Assembly (NCBI GenBank): GCA_035568175.1
Contig: DATMON010000018.1
Location: 372,001 to 436,000, forward strand
Length of the DNA: 64,000 bases
Reading direction: 5' to 3'
Source: AV40 sp035568175
Lineage (GTDB): Bacteria; Verrucomicrobiota; Verrucomicrobiia; Chthoniobacterales; UBA10450
In this document: one piece after another, positions 43,406 to 52,810 of the stretch
Position numbering within the stretch: position 1 is the first letter of the stretch
Layout of the letters: each line of letters starts with the position of its first letter
The notes under the pieces: generated by a model
The model's database searches: none
What the model was told of the DNA's origin: nothing
What the model saw: the letters and a program-made list of their open reading frames with translations, nothing else
Made by a program: the position numbers and the translations under genes

Positions 43406-45691
43406 CTAGTCAAAAACTTCTTCGAGTTGTTGACCGATCACGTCTCCAGTGAACCGATCAATCGCGACGTGCAGCCAGTACCGCTTCTCTCCTTCGACAA
43501 CGAAATCTGAGAGCGTACTCGCCGTCGGCGGATAACGCCCGGATTGTGCGATAACGTCGATCATCAGGCCCCAAGTCCTTGTCTGAGTAACTTCTGCGAG
43601 GGCTCGTGCGACTGTTTCCTTGGTTTCCTCCGTCGTGCCGATAGTTGTTGCCGAAGCGGCAACTAACCGCGTGATCTCTCTTCGGCCCAGTGCAGATTTG
43701 ATCAGCGTCCCTTCTGAACCACTTGCTGTACAGGCAACGATGCCAACGTTCGGCGCCGGCGTCGGACTTTCTGCTGCATTATTAGCGGCCGCTTGCCCGA
43801 CCGTGGCTGTGGGAGTTGGAGAGGCATCGAGACCAGCCACGGTTGTTGCCGCACCCTTCAACAATGCTGCGATAACGGCCGGATTCTGTGCATTCAAATT
43901 TACGGTACCTTCTCGTAGGAGTGCGGTATTGTATGTGAAAAGGTCGAGAATCGATGCATCTGGACTAGCGGGAGTGAAGAAATCCAGAGTTGTAGGTGAA
44001 GGGGGAGTCGGCGTTGGATTCGGTTCTGTGCGGAATGCATATCCAAATTCACCGACATTACGAAATGGTCGGTTAAGCATCACATAACCCGAAATGGCAG
44101 GCGGCGGAGTAGGTGACATTCCGCTGGGCGGCGGAAAAGGTGATACGGTAGGCATGGGCGACGGACTCGGTCTCGCTGGGTCTGTATTCTCTAATCCGAA
44201 GGCCCAGCCCCCATTGTATTCGATCATCGTTGTAGTTGTTCCAGTCGTTGGGTCTGCCGAGGTGTCGTCGTCGTATTGGTCGATGATGGCTGCGCCGATT
44301 GAGAGCGTAGTGAAAATGTGACCTGCATCATCGGAGTTCGTACCGTTCAGAGCATAATTCAGAAGCTGGAAGAACTCTGGGTTTGTCGTGAAGGCTGGAA
44401 TCCGATCCTTCATCGGTCCTCCTACTGAACCGACATATTGCCAATGGCCCGGAAGTGCGCGCACCGGTGGGGGGCCAGCAGTACCGGCTGTGCCGGGTTT
44501 CCATGTAAGGCCAAAGTATTTCTGAATATCAGAACTCGCAGCGCCGGGCTTGACCAAGTTCAAATTGCCAATAGCAAATCGTTGGCTCAAGGCTGCCGAG
44601 CCTGCAGTCCAAGTGGGTAAATTATTTTCGCGCGAAAAAGTTCCCAGGAACTGAAGCATGTTAACGGGCGCGGAGAGTTTGCTTTGAAAAAGCTCGATGA
44701 GTTCTTTTCGACTGGTGAAGACCTGATCGGTTCGGTCGCTATAAACTGTTGTAGCCCCCGACCTGAAGTCACGAGTCGTATCCAAGAAATAATTGAGGAA
44801 ATTCGAAGGATCAGGTGTCGGTGACAGGTTGGGAAATGTCCCGGACGATTTAAGTGTCGCAAAGTTCCGCCAGGCGACAATTTTGCTAATTGTCGTCGGA
44901 TTTGGAGTAGATCCCCCCGCCGTGATCTTCATCCCTGTGAGATCGGCGAGCGCTGGGCTCCCTTTTCTAGCTAACACTGTCGCCGAAGGACTAGGCGAAG
45001 GCAGGCCAACTACGTTGGCATCAAGCAAGCCGCCTTCGTCATACACAGCGTAAGCATATCTCCCGATAGCATAGTTAGTATTTGAAGCGGTTGCATCAGA
45101 TAAAGCGGAATTCCAACTACTGAAAACAGTTGGGCCGTTTCGTGTTACCAGAACCCAGTCAGGTGCCCAATAATTGGGACCCGTGAATCCCGATGTTATA
45201 GGATCGGAAGTACTGTCACTGGTATTCGACTTGGGTATTAAGTAATGGCTGTTCCAGCGCATCAAAGATACCGATCGACCGTTCAGCGAAACATCTGCCA
45301 TCGAGTTTACAGTCGAGGCGCGGCTGGGTGGCGCCGGAGCAGTAATGGCATCAGAGCGCACGCTGCGTCGAATCATGTTGGGAATTGCAGGTGTCGAACC
45401 GGAAGCGGGTCTCGGACTTCGTTGTGGTGTTATGTTAGCGTTGGTGGGCGGCGTTCCTCCAGTTGCAATTTCTTGCTTAAAGTCGGCAACAATTAAGTCT
45501 AGGGCGCTCCGTGCCAGCTGATCCGATTTCGCATCATTGAAACTGCCATGAGCAATTTGCCGATCAATCGCCGTGCGTGAGAGGTATGCGACTATCATCC
45601 CCGCGAGAAGGACGAGAAACGCGAGTACGATTAAAAGGGCGACTGCATTCTTTCGTGTTCTTGCTGAAGGATGCAGTAATGAGTAAAGCAT
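43406..45691 (-). CDS. Verru_Chthon cassette protein A (GspK/PilX-like)
   Basis: The protein of about 761 residues starts with a short basic leader and one hydrophobic helix (NAVALLIVLAFLVLLAGMIVAYL), then FNDAKSDQLARSALDLIVADF, the N-terminus of general secretion protein K-like pilins. The body is long, rich in Ser, Thr and Pro, and ends with RYWLHVAIDRFTGDVIGQ-type sequence. Size, position and neighbours match the large A protein of the Verru_Chthon cassette. ATG 45691 is chosen; the frame extends to 45733 and would overlap the C gene. It ends a four-gene minus-strand block. Confidence 0.85.
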   Translation of the reverse strand: MLYSLLHPSARTRKNAVALLIVLAFLVLLAGMIVAYLSRTAIDRQIAHGSFNDAKSDQLARSALDLIVADFKQEIATGGTPPTNANITPQRSPRPASGSTPAIPNMIRRSVRSDAITAPAPPSRASTVNSMADVSLNGRSVSLMRWNSHYLIPKSNTSDSTSDPITSGFTGPNYWAPDWVLVTRNGPTVFSSWNSALSDATASNTNYAIGRYAYAVYDEGGLLDANVVGLPSPSPSATVLARKGSPALADLTGMKITAGGSTPNPTTISKIVAWRNFATLKSSGTFPNLSPTPDPSNFLNYFLDTTRDFRSGATTVYSDRTDQVFTSRKELIELFQSKLSAPVNMLQFLGTFSRENNLPTWTAGSAALSQRFAIGNLNLVKPGAASSDIQKYFGLTWKPGTAGTAGPPPVRALPGHWQYVGSVGGPMKDRIPAFTTNPEFFQLLNYALNGTNSDDAGHIFTTLSIGAAIIDQYDDDTSADPTTGTTTTMIEYNGGWAFGLENTDPARPSPSPMPTVSPFPPPSGMSPTPPPAISGYVMLNRPFRNVGEFGYAFRTEPNPTPTPPSPTTLDFFTPASPDASILDLFTYNTALLREGTVNLNAQNPAVIAALLKGAATTVAGLDASPTPTATVGQAAANNAAESPTPAPNVGIVACTASGSEGTLIKSALGRREITRLVAASATTIGTTEETKETVARALAEVTQTRTWGLMIDVIAQSGRYPPTASTLSDFVVEGEKRYWLHVAIDRFTGDVIGQQLEEVFD

Positions 45692-45698
45692 GTTTCCG

Positions 45699-46535
45699 CT
45701 ACAGGTGGAAATAACGCTCGTAGACGCGTACACCGGAAACGGCAGACTGCGGCATGTCGGTCACTCCAGCTAAGGTCGTTTGCCACTGACTTAGAAGGTC
45801 ACCTGGCTTCATAGATGTTGTGAAGTCGGCTAGGCGTCCCGCCAGAGCGGTCACCTGTGAGTCGGACAAAAGCACTCGACTCCGTGGATCGAGGGTTGCG
45901 ATCGCAATTGCGATGGCGGCTACGTTCTGAATTCCAGTCGGCGTGTCGGAAAGACTCCCATTTTTCAGCAAATAGTAATATTCGAATCGAAAAACATTGG
46001 GACCGATCAATTCGTAGTCAGGATCAGAATTGGCATTCGTCGCAGTTGGCCACGTAGCGCCGATCGTTAGCGGCATGAGAAGTATGGGCGCATTGGTCGC
46101 CGAAGCGCCATTCCATAATAATCCCTTCGCGAGCCGTTCGAGTTTATTGAAACGTCCGGAAGCCGAGGTCGAATTAATCCGGTAGCTGACAAGTGACAGT
46201 GGGCTTTGGAGAGTGCTTGATGGGTAGTAGCCGGCGACTGTGCTATAAAACGCGATCTGATCATTTCCTGTCATCGATCCACCAATCGAGTTTGGCGCCG
46301 TAGTGTTTTTTCCAAAGAAATCAAAGTCACTTCGCGTCACCATCTGCGAAAAATCGACGGCCATTCGATCAAATAAAGGACGCAGCTGCGCCTCAGCGTC
46401 CATTCGCCTGTTCCCGGACATGGCGACGGTTGCCGTATTGGTAAATAGTCGGCTCACCAGCAAAACTAGAACAACTAGGATTGTGATCGACACCAGTAGT
46501 TCAACTATCGTGAAAGCGTGTGCGGCCTTGCGCAT
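45699..46535 (-). CDS. Verru_Chthon cassette protein C (prepilin-like)
   Basis: The 278-residue protein begins MRKAAHA-FTIVELLVSITILVVLVLLVSRLF, a prepilin N-terminus with glutamate at +5 and Ala at -1. It continues with NRRMDAEAQLRPLFDRMAVDFSQMV and DPDYELIGPNVFRFEYYYLL, which fit the C protein of the cassette. It starts six bases after the stop of the B gene and ends seven bases before the A start, so the four are one transcript. Confidence 0.85.
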   Translation of the reverse strand: MRKAAHAFTIVELLVSITILVVLVLLVSRLFTNTATVAMSGNRRMDAEAQLRPLFDRMAVDFSQMVTRSDFDFFGKNTTAPNSIGGSMTGNDQIAFYSTVAGYYPSSTLQSPLSLVSYRINSTSASGRFNKLERLAKGLLWNGASATNAPILLMPLTIGATWPTATNANSDPDYELIGPNVFRFEYYYLLKNGSLSDTPTGIQNVAAIAIAIATLDPRSRVLLSDSQVTALAGRLADFTTSMKPGDLLSQWQTTLAGVTDMPQSAVSGVRVYERYFHL

Positions 46536-46541
46536 ATGGAT

Positions 46542-47015
46542 TTAGTTCCGATCGAAGGCAGCAAAAGTTTCCGCAGATCCTTGGGCGTTCGTAATTGCGG
46601 CGGCTGCGGGCCAGGTCACTTTCAAATCCGCAAATGTGGCCCTTTTCGCACCGCCGCCGTTGGGAAGAAATGTTATCGTGACCCGGTAACGCGAATCCGA
46701 CTGTTGAGACGTCGCGGACTGTCTAGCGCTGTTAAAGAAAAGCGTCGTAGCTCCAGTACTCCCAGCAGCCGGAATAGGAATGCCAAGTTGAATTGAAGTC
46801 GCTGCGTTACCACGAGGACTCGTCACGGGCGTCGCGTGTAAATCCGCGATAAGCTCGGAGAGGATGTCGGCGGAAACTGTTTGCTCAATAGCCCGGTGAC
46901 TTGTTTGTAGGCCGATCGGAAGCAAACTGAAAATTGCAACCAGACAGATCGCAGCAACTCCTAGTGCAAGGGCTACTTCGATCAGAGAGAATCCACTAAC
47001 GGCGCGAGTCTGCAT
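46542..47015 (-). CDS. Verru_Chthon cassette protein B (prepilin-like)
   Basis: The protein of about 157 residues starts MQTRAVSG-FSLIEVALALGVAAICLVAIFSLLPIGL, a classical prepilin cleavage site (G before F, E at +5). ATG 47015 gives this short leader; the frame to 47165 overlaps the D gene in another frame and is unlikely. It lies between D and C in the cassette. The QTSHRAIEQTVSADILSELIADLHATP stretch (in parts) fits cassette protein B. Confidence 0.85.
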   Translation of the reverse strand: MQTRAVSGFSLIEVALALGVAAICLVAIFSLLPIGLQTSHRAIEQTVSADILSELIADLHATPVTSPRGNAATSIQLGIPIPAAGSTGATTLFFNSARQSATSQQSDSRYRVTITFLPNGGGAKRATFADLKVTWPAAAAITNAQGSAETFAAFDRN

Positions 47016-47016
47016 T

Positions 47017-47859
47017 TTATCGTCTGTAAATCTTAACGTTGCTTGCAAATCCACTGATTTGGAGTGCGACGACGTTACCATTGAAGACGACCGCGGAGGT
47101 TCCTGAACCACTGATGGGGACTGGTATGGCGCCAGCATGGGTTTGCACGAGGCCGATTTCAACAACGCGGCGAACGTTATAAGTACTATTAATCCTGCAC
47201 TCGCCGGTCGGACTGAACTGAAGTGTCTTCTGAAATGTGTATTGCCCTGTCGGAGCGGGGCTGCCGATTGGATATTGAAAAGGGAACTGGGAATTTGTGT
47301 TGGGCGCAGTGTTCGGAGCTATGGCATTGAGCTCGCCGAAACGGGCGTCATTATAGCCGTTGAAAACGTCCCAATCAGGGATTGGGCGCGTATCAAATGT
47401 GTCACCCGTCCCAGTCCCAACGTCGAGCAGAGGAAGATGACTATTGTCGACCTTCATCAGTCTTCCGACCTGAATTAGTTTCGTTGGATCGATCGCCCCG
47501 GGCGTGCCCGATTTATAAATTGTCGTTCCATCCTTTGAGGCAACGATTGACATTACAAGTCTTCCATTGCCCGAAGTGGCCGGGCTCGTGGATGTTTTAG
47601 AACTGTCCTCTTCATAAAATCCGACCCACGAATACGTGTTGTTTGCTTTTGCGTACGTTCGTGCTTGCTCCAGAATTCCTTTGATTGTGTAGGCGTTAGT
47701 TGTGATGTCGTTACCCCCGCTAAGGTTTGTGAAGGCGGGAACAACAAGGACCATCAACACCGCGATGATGGCGATGACGATGAGCAATTCGAGAAGAGTG
47801 AAACCTTCGCGAAATGCGAATCGCAAAGTGCGAATCGCGAAACAATTGCGGACGAACAC
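47017..47859 (-). CDS. Verru_Chthon cassette protein D (prepilin-like)
   Basis: The protein of about 280 residues contains REG-FTLLELLIVIAIIAVLMVLVVPAF, a strong prepilin N-terminus, then an ILEQARTYAKANNTYSWVGFYEE region typical of the D protein of the cassette. The start is uncertain: no ATG lies near the leader, and GTG 47859 gives a 24-residue leader while a TTG closer in gives a shorter one. It is the first gene of the block; a heptamer array sits 22 bases upstream. Confidence 0.82.
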   Translation of the reverse strand: MFVRNCFAIRTLRFAFREGFTLLELLIVIAIIAVLMVLVVPAFTNLSGGNDITTNAYTIKGILEQARTYAKANNTYSWVGFYEEDSSKTSTSPATSGNGRLVMSIVASKDGTTIYKSGTPGAIDPTKLIQVGRLMKVDNSHLPLLDVGTGTGDTFDTRPIPDWDVFNGYNDARFGELNAIAPNTAPNTNSQFPFQYPIGSPAPTGQYTFQKTLQFSPTGECRINSTYNVRRVVEIGLVQTHAGAIPVPISGSGTSAVVFNGNVVALQISGFASNVKIYRR

Positions 47860-48198
47860 GAAGAAAATTATATCGGGACAAGTAACGAGTGAGAAGTGAC
47901 AAGTGACGACGCGATCTAAATGCGCAGGATCGATCCGCAGATTTCGCAGATGGATCACCTGAACCTTCCTGATTTCCTGATTTCTTCATTCCATGTTTGG
48001 TGATGAGTGACCAGTTAGGTGTGACGAGTAGTCAGCTTGATCGAAGGGAGCAGCCGGAATCCGAATAATCCGCCTACTCCGCAGTCTTCAAGCGCCACAA
48101 ATCCAGTGGTTTAGCGGGATTGAGAATTTCGCAGATTTAAGAGGGAAAATGCCCGTTCCCGAGGCGTAGGGGCATGCTTCTAGCTTTTAGAGTCTGAC
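47860..48198. other. Divergent intergenic region between two pilus operons
   Basis: This stretch of 339 bases has no convincing gene. It holds a heptamer array (47881-47908), a more degenerate AGTGA-rich part near 48004-48035, and must contain the promoters for the Verru_Chthon cassette (leftward) and for the PilB operon (rightward). No promoter hexamers stand out. Confidence 0.6.
47881..47908. repeat. Four-unit heptamer tandem repeat upstream of the pilin cassette
   Basis: Four 7-base units AGTAACG, AGTGAGA, AGTGACA, AGTGACG lie in the leader of the cassette D gene. Confidence 0.75.
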
Positions 48199-49140
48199 GT
48201 GCTGGAACACGCGCTTTCTGCGGAGGAGCATAGCCAGATTCTCCAAACGATCGAGATGTTTGAGGCGATCACTCAAACACAGCCCGAGGATTATCAATCG
48301 CTCGAGATTTTAAGGGAGGCTTACACCAAGATCGGGCGTCACGATGACGCGCTCCGGACTTCGCGGAAACTGGCGGAAGCGTATTTCACTGCCGGCTCCT
48401 ACACGCCCGCTCTTCAGCAGTGCGAAATGATTCTGACCCGCGAGCCGAATGCGCCCGAAATTCTGGCGATGCTGGGCGAGATCGAGTCGCGTTTGCAGGC
48501 GTCGGGCCAGGCGATCATCGATAAAGATAAATCGAGGCAGACGAGCGGTCTGGTCAGCAGTCCGTTCACGCGCAACGACGGTTCGCTCATTTCACCGAGT
48601 GTGGAAGGCGCGTTGATCGATGTCGATCCATCGCGCGGGAAAGGTTTGGGGCGGATCACGAATTTGCACGAACGCGGAGACGATCATCTCGCGAAATTTC
48701 TGATCGTGCAGCAGCTCTTCGGTGAAGAGCAGGTGAACGCCGCGCTCGAGTCAGTGAGCGCGGCAAACAAAGATTTGAATGGGCAGGCCATGGCGGTGTC
48801 GATGCTGGAAGAGCTTTGCAAAGATAATCCAGCGCAGGTCGATGCTGTGCTCTCGGCGTTGATCGACCGGACAAAATTTGCCTACGTTCCGCTCGAATAT
48901 TACGACACCGACCGGCAGATCGCGCCGATGTTGCCCGAAGTTCTGACGCTCGGCCGGCTGTTTGTTCCGTTCGATCTGGTCAGCCGCACAATCATGGTGG
49001 CGTGCTGTAATCCGTTTGATTCGGCCGGCCGCGACGCAGTCCAGCAATCGGTCGATTACACAGTTTCGTGGTACCTGGCTCGACCGTCGGCCATTGTAAA
49101 AAGTTTGCAGTCCATCTACCGGCTCGAATCCCGGGCGTAA
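48199..49140 (+). CDS. TPR and MshEN domain protein linked to the pilus ATPase
   Basis: The 313-residue protein has an N-terminal tetratricopeptide part (DYQSLEILREAYTKIGRHDDALRTSRKLAEAYF in two helical pairs, to about residue 95), a linker, and a C-terminal domain (about 160-310) that matches the MshEN/GspE N-terminal fold: LIVQQLFGEEQVNAAL, LFVPFDLVSRTIMVACCNPFD. MshEN domains can bind c-di-GMP. It lacks an ATPase domain. It lies six bases before the PilB-type gene and looks like a split-off regulator for it. The start is GTG. Confidence 0.82.
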   Translation: MLEHALSAEEHSQILQTIEMFEAITQTQPEDYQSLEILREAYTKIGRHDDALRTSRKLAEAYFTAGSYTPALQQCEMILTREPNAPEILAMLGEIESRLQASGQAIIDKDKSRQTSGLVSSPFTRNDGSLISPSVEGALIDVDPSRGKGLGRITNLHERGDDHLAKFLIVQQLFGEEQVNAALESVSAANKDLNGQAMAVSMLEELCKDNPAQVDAVLSALIDRTKFAYVPLEYYDTDRQIAPMLPEVLTLGRLFVPFDLVSRTIMVACCNPFDSAGRDAVQQSVDYTVSWYLARPSAIVKSLQSIYRLESRA

Positions 49141-49146
49141 CCGTTC

Positions 49147-50868
49147 ATGAGAAGTAAATCTTTCGGCGAACGGATCGCGGATGTGTTGATCGAGGAAGGT
49201 CTTCTCCTTCCCAATCAACTCGAGGAAGCCATCGGCATTCAAAAATCCGAAGGCGGCCGGTTGCTAAAAATTCTGACCGACCGGCAGTTTGTCACCGAGC
49301 AGGACATGGTCTTCAGCATGGGCCGTTGCCTGAATACGCCGCCGGTGAACCTAACGCGGTTGCGCGTGCCGGAAGAAGTGATGTCACTGGTGCCGCGCGA
49401 GATGGCGAAGGCGAACCGGCTCGTGCCGATCGCGCGTTTGGATGGGAAACTTTTCGTGGCGATGGCTGACCCGACGAACGTCCTCGCAGTCGACGACCTG
49501 AAACGACGTGTTCAACTCGAGATCGTTCCGATGATCGCGACCGAGCGCGCGGTGGCGGAGGCGCTCAGCGGCGCGCATGGCGCCGGCAACATGAGTCAGG
49601 TGATGAAGAAGGTCGCGGAGGAAGCAGCGCAGTCCGCGGATTCCGTTGAAGTGCAGGCGAACAAGCGCGAAGAGATCGACCTCGACCGCCTGGCGCACGA
49701 CAGCGAAGACGCGCCGGTCATTAAGATCGTCAATTTGATCCTGGCCCAGGCGGTAAAAGAAAAGGCGTCAGACATTCATATCGAGCCGTTTCACAACACG
49801 CTCAAGCTTCGTTACCGCATCGACGGCGAATTGATTCCAGCTGAGTCGCCGCCGAAAGCGTTGCAGCTCGCGATCACGTCGCGCATCAAAATTTTGGCGG
49901 GACTGAATATTGCCGAACGACGCATTCCGCAGGACGGCCGGTTCCGGATTCGCGTGCTAGGCAAAGAAATCGATCTTCGTATCTCGATTCTACCCACGGC
50001 GCACGGCGAAAAGATCGTCATTCGTATTCTCGATAAGGCTTCGCTCACCGGCAGCATCGACCAGATGGGCATGGACGCCGACACGCTCTCGAAATTCAAG
50101 AAGGCGATCGACGCGCCGCACGGAATGATTCTCGTGACTGGTCCAACCGGTTCCGGTAAAACGACCACGCTCTACTCGGTGCTGCAGGAATTAAACAGCC
50201 CCGAATACAACATCGTGACGGTCGAAGACCCGATCGAGTACGAGCTGGCCGGAATCAATCAGGTCGCGGTGCGCAGCGATATCGGTCTCGATTTCTCGTC
50301 CGCTCTGCGTTCGATCCTCCGTCAGGACCCCGACATCGTGATGGTCGGCGAAATTCGCGACAACGAAACCGCCGACATCGCGGTCAAAGCGGCGCTGACC
50401 GGTCACCAGGTCTTGAGCACGCTACATACGAACGACGCCGCCGGTGCCGTTACTCGTCTGGACGACATGGGGATCGAGCCGTTTCTAATTTCCAGCTCAA
50501 TCCTGATGGCGTGCGCGCAACGACTGGTTCGGCGGATCTGCACGAATTGTAAGGAAGAATTCGTTCCGGAACCGGAATTGATCGAGAAGCTCGGGCTGGG
50601 GGAAAACAAAAGCACAGTTTTTTACCACGGAACCGGTTGCGACCGTTGCAAGGGGCGCGGCTATCTCGGTCGGGCGGCATTAATCGAAGCGCTGCCGGTG
50701 AGCGAAGCGATTCGGCGTTTGATCATCAAACGTGCCTCAGCTGCGGTGATCAAAAATCAGGCGGTCACCGAAGGAATGAAAACCTTGCGCATGGTCGGAA
50801 TTGAGAAATCGCTAGAGGGCATAACCACGCTCGAAGAAGTCTGGCGAGTAACGGCGGAGGACCGTTAA
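49147..50868 (+). CDS. pilB: Type IV pilus/type II secretion assembly ATPase (PilB/GspE)
   Basis: The 573-residue protein has an MshEN N-terminal domain and a secretion ATPase domain: DIHIEPFHNTLKLRYRIDG, Walker A GPTGSGKTTTL near residue 331, the Asp box EDPIEYEL, Walker B-like DIVMVGEIRDNETADIA, and His box LSTLHTNDAAGA. The tetracysteine zinc site is present (CTNC, CDRC). It powers pilin assembly for the cassette of pseudopilins beside it. It is the second gene in a plus-strand operon that also has MglA and roadblock proteins. Confidence 0.95.
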   Translation: MRSKSFGERIADVLIEEGLLLPNQLEEAIGIQKSEGGRLLKILTDRQFVTEQDMVFSMGRCLNTPPVNLTRLRVPEEVMSLVPREMAKANRLVPIARLDGKLFVAMADPTNVLAVDDLKRRVQLEIVPMIATERAVAEALSGAHGAGNMSQVMKKVAEEAAQSADSVEVQANKREEIDLDRLAHDSEDAPVIKIVNLILAQAVKEKASDIHIEPFHNTLKLRYRIDGELIPAESPPKALQLAITSRIKILAGLNIAERRIPQDGRFRIRVLGKEIDLRISILPTAHGEKIVIRILDKASLTGSIDQMGMDADTLSKFKKAIDAPHGMILVTGPTGSGKTTTLYSVLQELNSPEYNIVTVEDPIEYELAGINQVAVRSDIGLDFSSALRSILRQDPDIVMVGEIRDNETADIAVKAALTGHQVLSTLHTNDAAGAVTRLDDMGIEPFLISSSILMACAQRLVRRICTNCKEEFVPEPELIEKLGLGENKSTVFYHGTGCDRCKGRGYLGRAALIEALPVSEAIRRLIIKRASAAVIKNQAVTEGMKTLRMVGIEKSLEGITTLEEVWRVTAEDR

Positions 50869-50872
50869 TACC

Positions 50873-52810
50873 GTGACAATTCCTTTTCTCGAGCTCTTCA
50901 AGAAATTCACCGCACGCTTCGCACCCGTGACGACCGAACCAGCCGCGCCCGCGGCACCGACGCGGGTGGTAAAAAAACCAGCCAGCGAACGGCTGAGCAA
51001 AACGGTTTTGCCGCACGCGACGCGTTCGTTTTCACCGCCGGATCCATTTCGGAGCGCGGCGGGCGCAACCCCAGCGCGGACCGGCACGCCTCCGCTTGAA
51101 CTCGGCGCTCGCAGAATAACGGCTTCACCAAAAAAAGCGCGCTCCAGCCATCTTCCCCTGGCGCTCGCGCGAGCCCTCGAGCCGAAACTGGAGCGCGCCA
51201 TCTCATTGCGGATCGCAGATTTCATTGATCGCGTCCCGACAGGTTATATCAAGCCGGTCGAAATCCTGGACGCGTCCGCTCGGGTTTCGTTGAAGGCATC
51301 CGAGATCGAAAAAGGAATGCCGGACAAGAACCCGACCATTTCGCTGCCCAGTCTTTATCAACAGGTGCCGGAAATTTTTGTGCGCGGCGTCCGACCGGAC
51401 GACGACACGCGCGTTTCGCTGCCGTATGAAAAAGTGCTCGAGCAATTCAAGAGCGCGAATGTCCGCAGCGATCAGCTGCGCGATCCGGCGGTGCCGCAAC
51501 TCGATACGCCGATTCTGAAGGCGACGATCCAGGATTCGGAGCGTTTCGGAACCAAAATCGAGCCGATCGAGACTTCACCGCTTCCGTCGATACCGATGAA
51601 GACGGCGACTGCGGAATCAATCGCCGCCGCCGAACCGGACGCGATTGTGCAAGAAACGACAAAATCGACGTCGTCGGATCATCCGGTCGTTTCACTTTAT
51701 TCGCCGGAGCTCAAACCGAAGAGCGAGCTGCCGGCCCCTAGGAGAATCCCTTTTGAAGTTTCGCCGAATGGAACGGGTGCGTCCGCATCCGAGAGAGTTC
51801 CAGCCTCTAGCGGGCCGCCCGTTCCAACTCCCTTACCGTTTACGCCTGAGTTGCCGAAGATTGCGTTTCAACCGCCGGTCGAAAAACCAAAAGCGGCGCT
51901 GACGAAAACGCTCCCGCAACCGTCAGCTCCGAAGCCCGGGACAATTTCTGCACCGGAGAAGGACGAAACGCCGATTACGCTTTCGCTGAAAGTCGTGCTC
52001 CAAAATCTGCCCGCCTTTCAATTGAATGGCGATGTCGGGACTGTTTCGGATGAGGACCGGCTGGAGCTGCCGCTCGCATTGATTGAGACACAATTGGCCA
52101 GTGGACGGATATCGATTGCGCCTGAGGTTTTCCAAGCGGCATTGCCGGAAAAACATCGCGATTTGTTTCAGATCGACGAGGCCAAGATGCCGGTCGCGTT
52201 GCCGCTCGAGGAAGTGCTGAAGAATCTGTCGGCGACGATTTTGAAACTTCGCGACGATCAAGAAGACTTCGCGCTCGACACCGATTTCGAGACGCCGTTC
52301 TCGATCAAAGCAAAAGAGGACGCGCAACGTCTCGCGGCCGAGAAGGCGCCGACCGAGAAAATTGTCGACAAAGCGACGGAGCAATCAGTCGCCGAGGCGA
52401 AGATCGACATCGCACCCGGCGTCGAGAAAAAGATAGACCCGAAGGAAATCGTCGCTCAAGCATCCGGACTTCGGGGCGTGAAAGCGTGCGCAATCACATT
52501 TTCGGATGGTTTGAGTTTGGCTGGAGAACTACCCGAGGAAATCGCAGCGGAAGGATTGTGCGCGATGGCGCCCGGACTGTTGGATCGAGTTGCTCAACAC
52601 GTCCGCGAGACGAAGCTCGGCTCACTCGTGGCGGTAACGCTCTATACGAGCGGCTCGGCAGTAAGCTTTTTCGCGCAAGGAAACATTTGCCTGACGGCAT
52701 TGCATGCTGAGGGCTCACTCCCTCCGGAAACTCGGAAGCAAGTTGCCGAACTGGTGCAGAAACTTTCGCGCACTTACGCGCAAACGGAGAAGCCGCATGT
52801 CGATCATTAA
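50873..52810 (+). CDS. Large Pro-rich protein with internal LPL repeats and C-terminal roadblock-like domain
   Basis: The 645-residue protein starts at GTG four bases after pilB. Most of it is Pro/Glu/Lys/Ala-rich. It holds several copies of a short unit with the pattern [IV]xLPLxxVLxxLP, for example TRVSLPYEKVLEQF, ITLSLKVVLQNLP, LELPLALIETQL and VALPLEEVLKNLS. The last about 120 residues (VAQASGLRGVKACAITFSDG onward, then SAVSFFAQGNICLTAL) resemble a roadblock/LC7 domain, the fold of MglB. I know of no named family for the whole. Its end overlaps the MglA-type gene by 14 bases, so it likely binds or regulates that GTPase. Confidence 0.75.
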   Translation: MTIPFLELFKKFTARFAPVTTEPAAPAAPTRVVKKPASERLSKTVLPHATRSFSPPDPFRSAAGATPARTGTPPLELGARRITASPKKARSSHLPLALARALEPKLERAISLRIADFIDRVPTGYIKPVEILDASARVSLKASEIEKGMPDKNPTISLPSLYQQVPEIFVRGVRPDDDTRVSLPYEKVLEQFKSANVRSDQLRDPAVPQLDTPILKATIQDSERFGTKIEPIETSPLPSIPMKTATAESIAAAEPDAIVQETTKSTSSDHPVVSLYSPELKPKSELPAPRRIPFEVSPNGTGASASERVPASSGPPVPTPLPFTPELPKIAFQPPVEKPKAALTKTLPQPSAPKPGTISAPEKDETPITLSLKVVLQNLPAFQLNGDVGTVSDEDRLELPLALIETQLASGRISIAPEVFQAALPEKHRDLFQIDEAKMPVALPLEEVLKNLSATILKLRDDQEDFALDTDFETPFSIKAKEDAQRLAAEKAPTEKIVDKATEQSVAEAKIDIAPGVEKKIDPKEIVAQASGLRGVKACAITFSDGLSLAGELPEEIAAEGLCAMAPGLLDRVAQHVRETKLGSLVAVTLYTSGSAVSFFAQGNICLTALHAEGSLPPETRKQVAELVQKLSRTYAQTEKPHVDH

